Positions 21,980 through 22,365 of a DNA stretch of 22,365 nucleotides are shown here, one piece after another (the stretch's first letter is position 1; every line of letters begins with the position of its first letter). The translations under genes were made by a program, and so were the position numbers. The notes under the pieces were generated by a model. It did not search any database. It was not told where the DNA came from and worked only from the letters and a program-made list of their open reading frames with translations. This DNA is from Prosthecobacter debontii (GTDB lineage Bacteria > Verrucomicrobiota > Verrucomicrobiia > Verrucomicrobiales > Akkermansiaceae): the NCBI GenBank assembly GCA_945885485.1, contig CAMCYT010000011.1, positions 1 through 22,365 on the forward strand. Reading direction: 5' to 3'.

Positions 21980-22365
21980 ATGAACGAGCCTTTAGAAAAC
22001 GACCGAACTTTTCAGCAAGCGCGCGAGCGTTGTCCGGTGGCGTCGTATCGCTTTCAGGGTGAAGCGATCCCGATGATACTGCGTCACGCAGCCGTTATGG
22101 AGGCGGCGAAGAATTGGGGAACTTTCAGTTCGGATGCGCCTTTCCGTGTGCCGATTCCTTCCGAGGAAAAAATGCGTAAAGTCCGGCAGTTGCCGATCGA
22201 GACCGATCCGCCGCTGCACGGGGACTATCGCCAGATCGTGGAGCCGTTTTTCAAAAAACCACGCGATCACGCATTTGCCACAGATATCGCTGCGTTAATC
22301 GAAAAGATGTTAGATTTAGCGCGCTACGAATCTTCTCTGGAAGTTGTCAGTGGATTTGCCGTGCC
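21980..22365 (+). CDS. Cytochrome P450, N-terminal part (cut by window end)
   Basis: The frame is open from the ATG at 21980 to the end of the window, giving 128 residues. The N-terminal P450 pattern is clear: RERCPVASYRF, WGTFSSDAPFRVP (46-58) and LPIETDPPLHGDYRQIVEPF (71-90), which is the 'PxxxDPPeHxxyRxixnpfF' region before the C helix. The heme-binding cysteine region lies beyond the window. The gene starts 6 nt after the PanB-like gene, so the two are surely one operon. A P450 of bacterial soluble type (no membrane anchor seen) next to a PanB-like enzyme suggests a small oxidative pathway; the substrate is not predictable from this. Confidence 0.9.
   Translation, partial: MNEPLENDRTFQQARERCPVASYRFQGEAIPMILRHAAVMEAAKNWGTFSSDAPFRVPIPSEEKMRKVRQLPIETDPPLHGDYRQIVEPFFKKPRDHAFATDIAALIEKMLDLARYESSLEVVSGFAV

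Overview
This window looks like a chromosomal segment of a member of Verrucomicrobia, probably order Verrucomicrobiales. The evidence is mixed. A perfect copy of the verrucomicrobial LexA motif (TGTTC-N4-GAACA) precedes one gene. One gene is a DUF2231 / planctomycete-type cytochrome c / leucine-rich-repeat fusion. Several secreted proteins are of kinds familiar from this phylum, most genes lack a clear Shine-Dalgarno sequence, and 10-bp-phased intergenic repeats occur. No phylogenetic calculation was possible.

Layout. Positions 1-144 are the tail of an unrecognised plus-strand gene. Positions 295-756 (minus) encode a small protein that aligns by eye along its length with the plant Whirly single-stranded-DNA-binding domain, and its start is directly preceded by the LexA box. 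Next comes a minus-strand run gyrB (7186-4640), a nucleotidyltransferase and an ATGA-overlapping partner (4595-3658), then gyrA (3645-1009), so a toxin-antitoxin-like pair sits between the gyrase genes. A tRNA-Val(TAC) lies at 7469-7543 on the plus strand.

Positions 7574-10769 (minus) hold three overlapping minor-prepilin genes (PilV-, PilW- and PilX/GspK-like). They are followed upstream by a plus-strand secreted protein and a run of minus-strand secreted proteins (11358-14948). Two of these have low-complexity repeat segments and one looks like a double-psi beta-barrel protein. This block could be a surface or pseudopilus module with exported partners.

Positions 15033-17250 carry the membrane cytochrome/LRR fusion and two small membrane proteins. 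Positions 17247-19690 (minus) encode LuxE-like acyl-protein synthetase, LuxC-like acyl-CoA reductase and a divergent IF-1 paralogue, with no luciferase genes in view. This operon carries several short palindromic repeats, two of them inside coding sequence. Positions 19807-21066 (minus) encode a membrane-anchored helical-repeat protein. Divergently, 21167-22365 (plus) encode a PanB-fold protein lacking the canonical metal ligands, followed after 6 nt by a cytochrome P450 cut off by the window end.

The most promising leads are the LexA-controlled Whirly-like protein, the PanB-like/P450 pair, the LuxE-LuxC-IF-1-like operon with its repeats, and the nucleotidyltransferase pair inside the gyrase locus.
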